NCBI GenBank assembly: GCA_028689195.1
Contig: JAQTWR010000209.1
Span: 1-5,708 of the forward strand
Direction of reading: 5' to 3'
Origin: Anaerolineales bacterium
Lineage (GTDB): Bacteria > Chloroflexota > Anaerolineae > Anaerolineales > Villigracilaceae
DNA: 5,708 nt
Shown here piece by piece: positions 5,518 to 5,708 of the stretch. The notes under the pieces were generated by a model. It saw only the letters and a program-made list of their open reading frames with translations. It made no database searches and was not told where the DNA came from. A program made the position numbers and the translations under genes. Within the stretch, counting starts at the first letter, position 1, and each line of letters begins with the position of its first letter.

Positions 5518-5587
5518 CCCTCACCCTACCCTCTCCCGTTGGAGAAGGGACTTCCTTCCCCTTTGGGGGAAGGGCTGGGGATGAGGG
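5518..5587. repeat. 70-base palindromic intergenic element with two inner hairpins, between parA and parB
   Basis: Outer arms CCCTCACCC (5518-5526) and GGGGATGAGGG (5577-5587) pair with one bulge. Inside are two small hairpins: 5529-5549 (CCCTCTCC with GGAGAAGGG, one bulged A) and 5554-5573 (CCTTCCCC with GGGGAAGG, exact, four-base loop). The whole can fold as a three-way junction. Arms of the type CCCTCACCC...CCCTCTCCC are known to me as a very common dispersed intergenic palindrome in many bacterial genomes, so this is probably one copy of a mobile or selfish repeat. No T-run follows, so it is not an obvious terminator. It fills most of the 106-base parA-parB gap and ends before the parB ribosome binding site. 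Confidence 0.75.
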
Positions 5588-5592
5588 AGCGA

Positions 5593-5598
5593 AAAGGA
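5593..5598 (+). promoter_or_regulatory. Ribosome binding site of parB
   Basis: AAAGGA lies seven bases before the ATG at 5606, immediately after the palindromic element. It supports this start codon. Confidence 0.6.
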
Positions 5599-5605
5599 AT
5601 CAACT

Positions 5606-5708
5606 ATGGCTCAACGAACAGGACTTGGCAAAGGATTGGAATCGCTCATCCCAACTGGCGGGAAGACGCCCCCCACGCCCGTACAGCAAACAGGCGGCGG
5701 AAGCGGCG
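5606..5708 (+). CDS. parB: Chromosome-partitioning protein ParB, N-terminal 34 codons only
   Basis: The frame opens at ATG 5606 after AAAGGA and runs off the right edge. It begins MAQRTGLGKGLESLIPTGG, the conserved N-terminal RxGLGKGLxxLIP peptide of chromosomal ParB/Spo0J. That peptide contacts ParA and, through a basic residue, stimulates its ATPase. A low-complexity Pro/Gln/Gly stretch follows (residues 22-34), as expected for the linker before the CTP-binding and parS-binding domains, which lie outside the window. The position directly after parA confirms the call. The gap from parA (106 bases) is wider than usual because of the inserted palindromic element. Confidence 0.92.
   Translation, partial: MAQRTGLGKGLESLIPTGGKTPPTPVQQTGGGSG

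Noticed and set aside
4729..5708. parS site near parA-parB
   Set aside because: No sequence close to TGTTTCACGTGAAACA was seen by eye in this window.

Overview
The window holds two back-to-back gene groups that diverge from a promoter region at about 3755-3880. The likely host is a Chloroflexota bacterium of the Anaerolineae type. I infer this from the roughly half-GC composition with many GCGC runs, from the order PfkB-type kinase, parA, parB, and from TATAAT-like hexamers sitting almost on the start codons. No 16S or other marker gene is present, so the assignment is from memory and moderate at best.

Left group, minus strand, read from 3707 down to 1. It starts with a fatty acyl-AMP ligase-like adenylating enzyme (2022-3707). 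Next comes a membrane-anchored SGNH/GDSL-type protein (888-1922). Last is an MBOAT-family membrane O-acyltransferase of the AlgI/DltB type (1-813), whose C-terminal part lies beyond the left edge. Read together, this is an acyl-activating enzyme, a membrane acyltransferase and an extracytoplasmic SGNH protein. The logic matches DltA/DltB/DltD, or alginate AlgI/AlgJ plus an activating enzyme, and suggests acylation of a cell-surface polymer or lipid. No carrier protein gene is visible. The ligase and MBOAT genes are each preceded by a tiny reading frame (16 and 18 codons) whose stop overlaps the next start codon.

Right group, plus strand, read from 3881 to 5708. A PfkB-family sugar/nucleoside kinase (3881-4732) overlaps by four bases a chromosomal ParA/Soj partition ATPase (4729-5499). 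After a 106-base gap filled by a 70-base structured palindromic repeat comes the first 34 codons of ParB (5606 to the right edge). ParA and ParB act together in chromosome segregation. Why the kinase leads this operon is not clear from the sequence.

Non-coding stretches are all short: 814-887, 1923-2021, 3755-3880 and 5500-5605. They hold the candidate promoters, a perfect 13-bp inverted repeat, a 14-bp direct repeat and the parA-parB palindromic element described below. No tRNA, rRNA, CRISPR array, transposase or parS-like site was seen.
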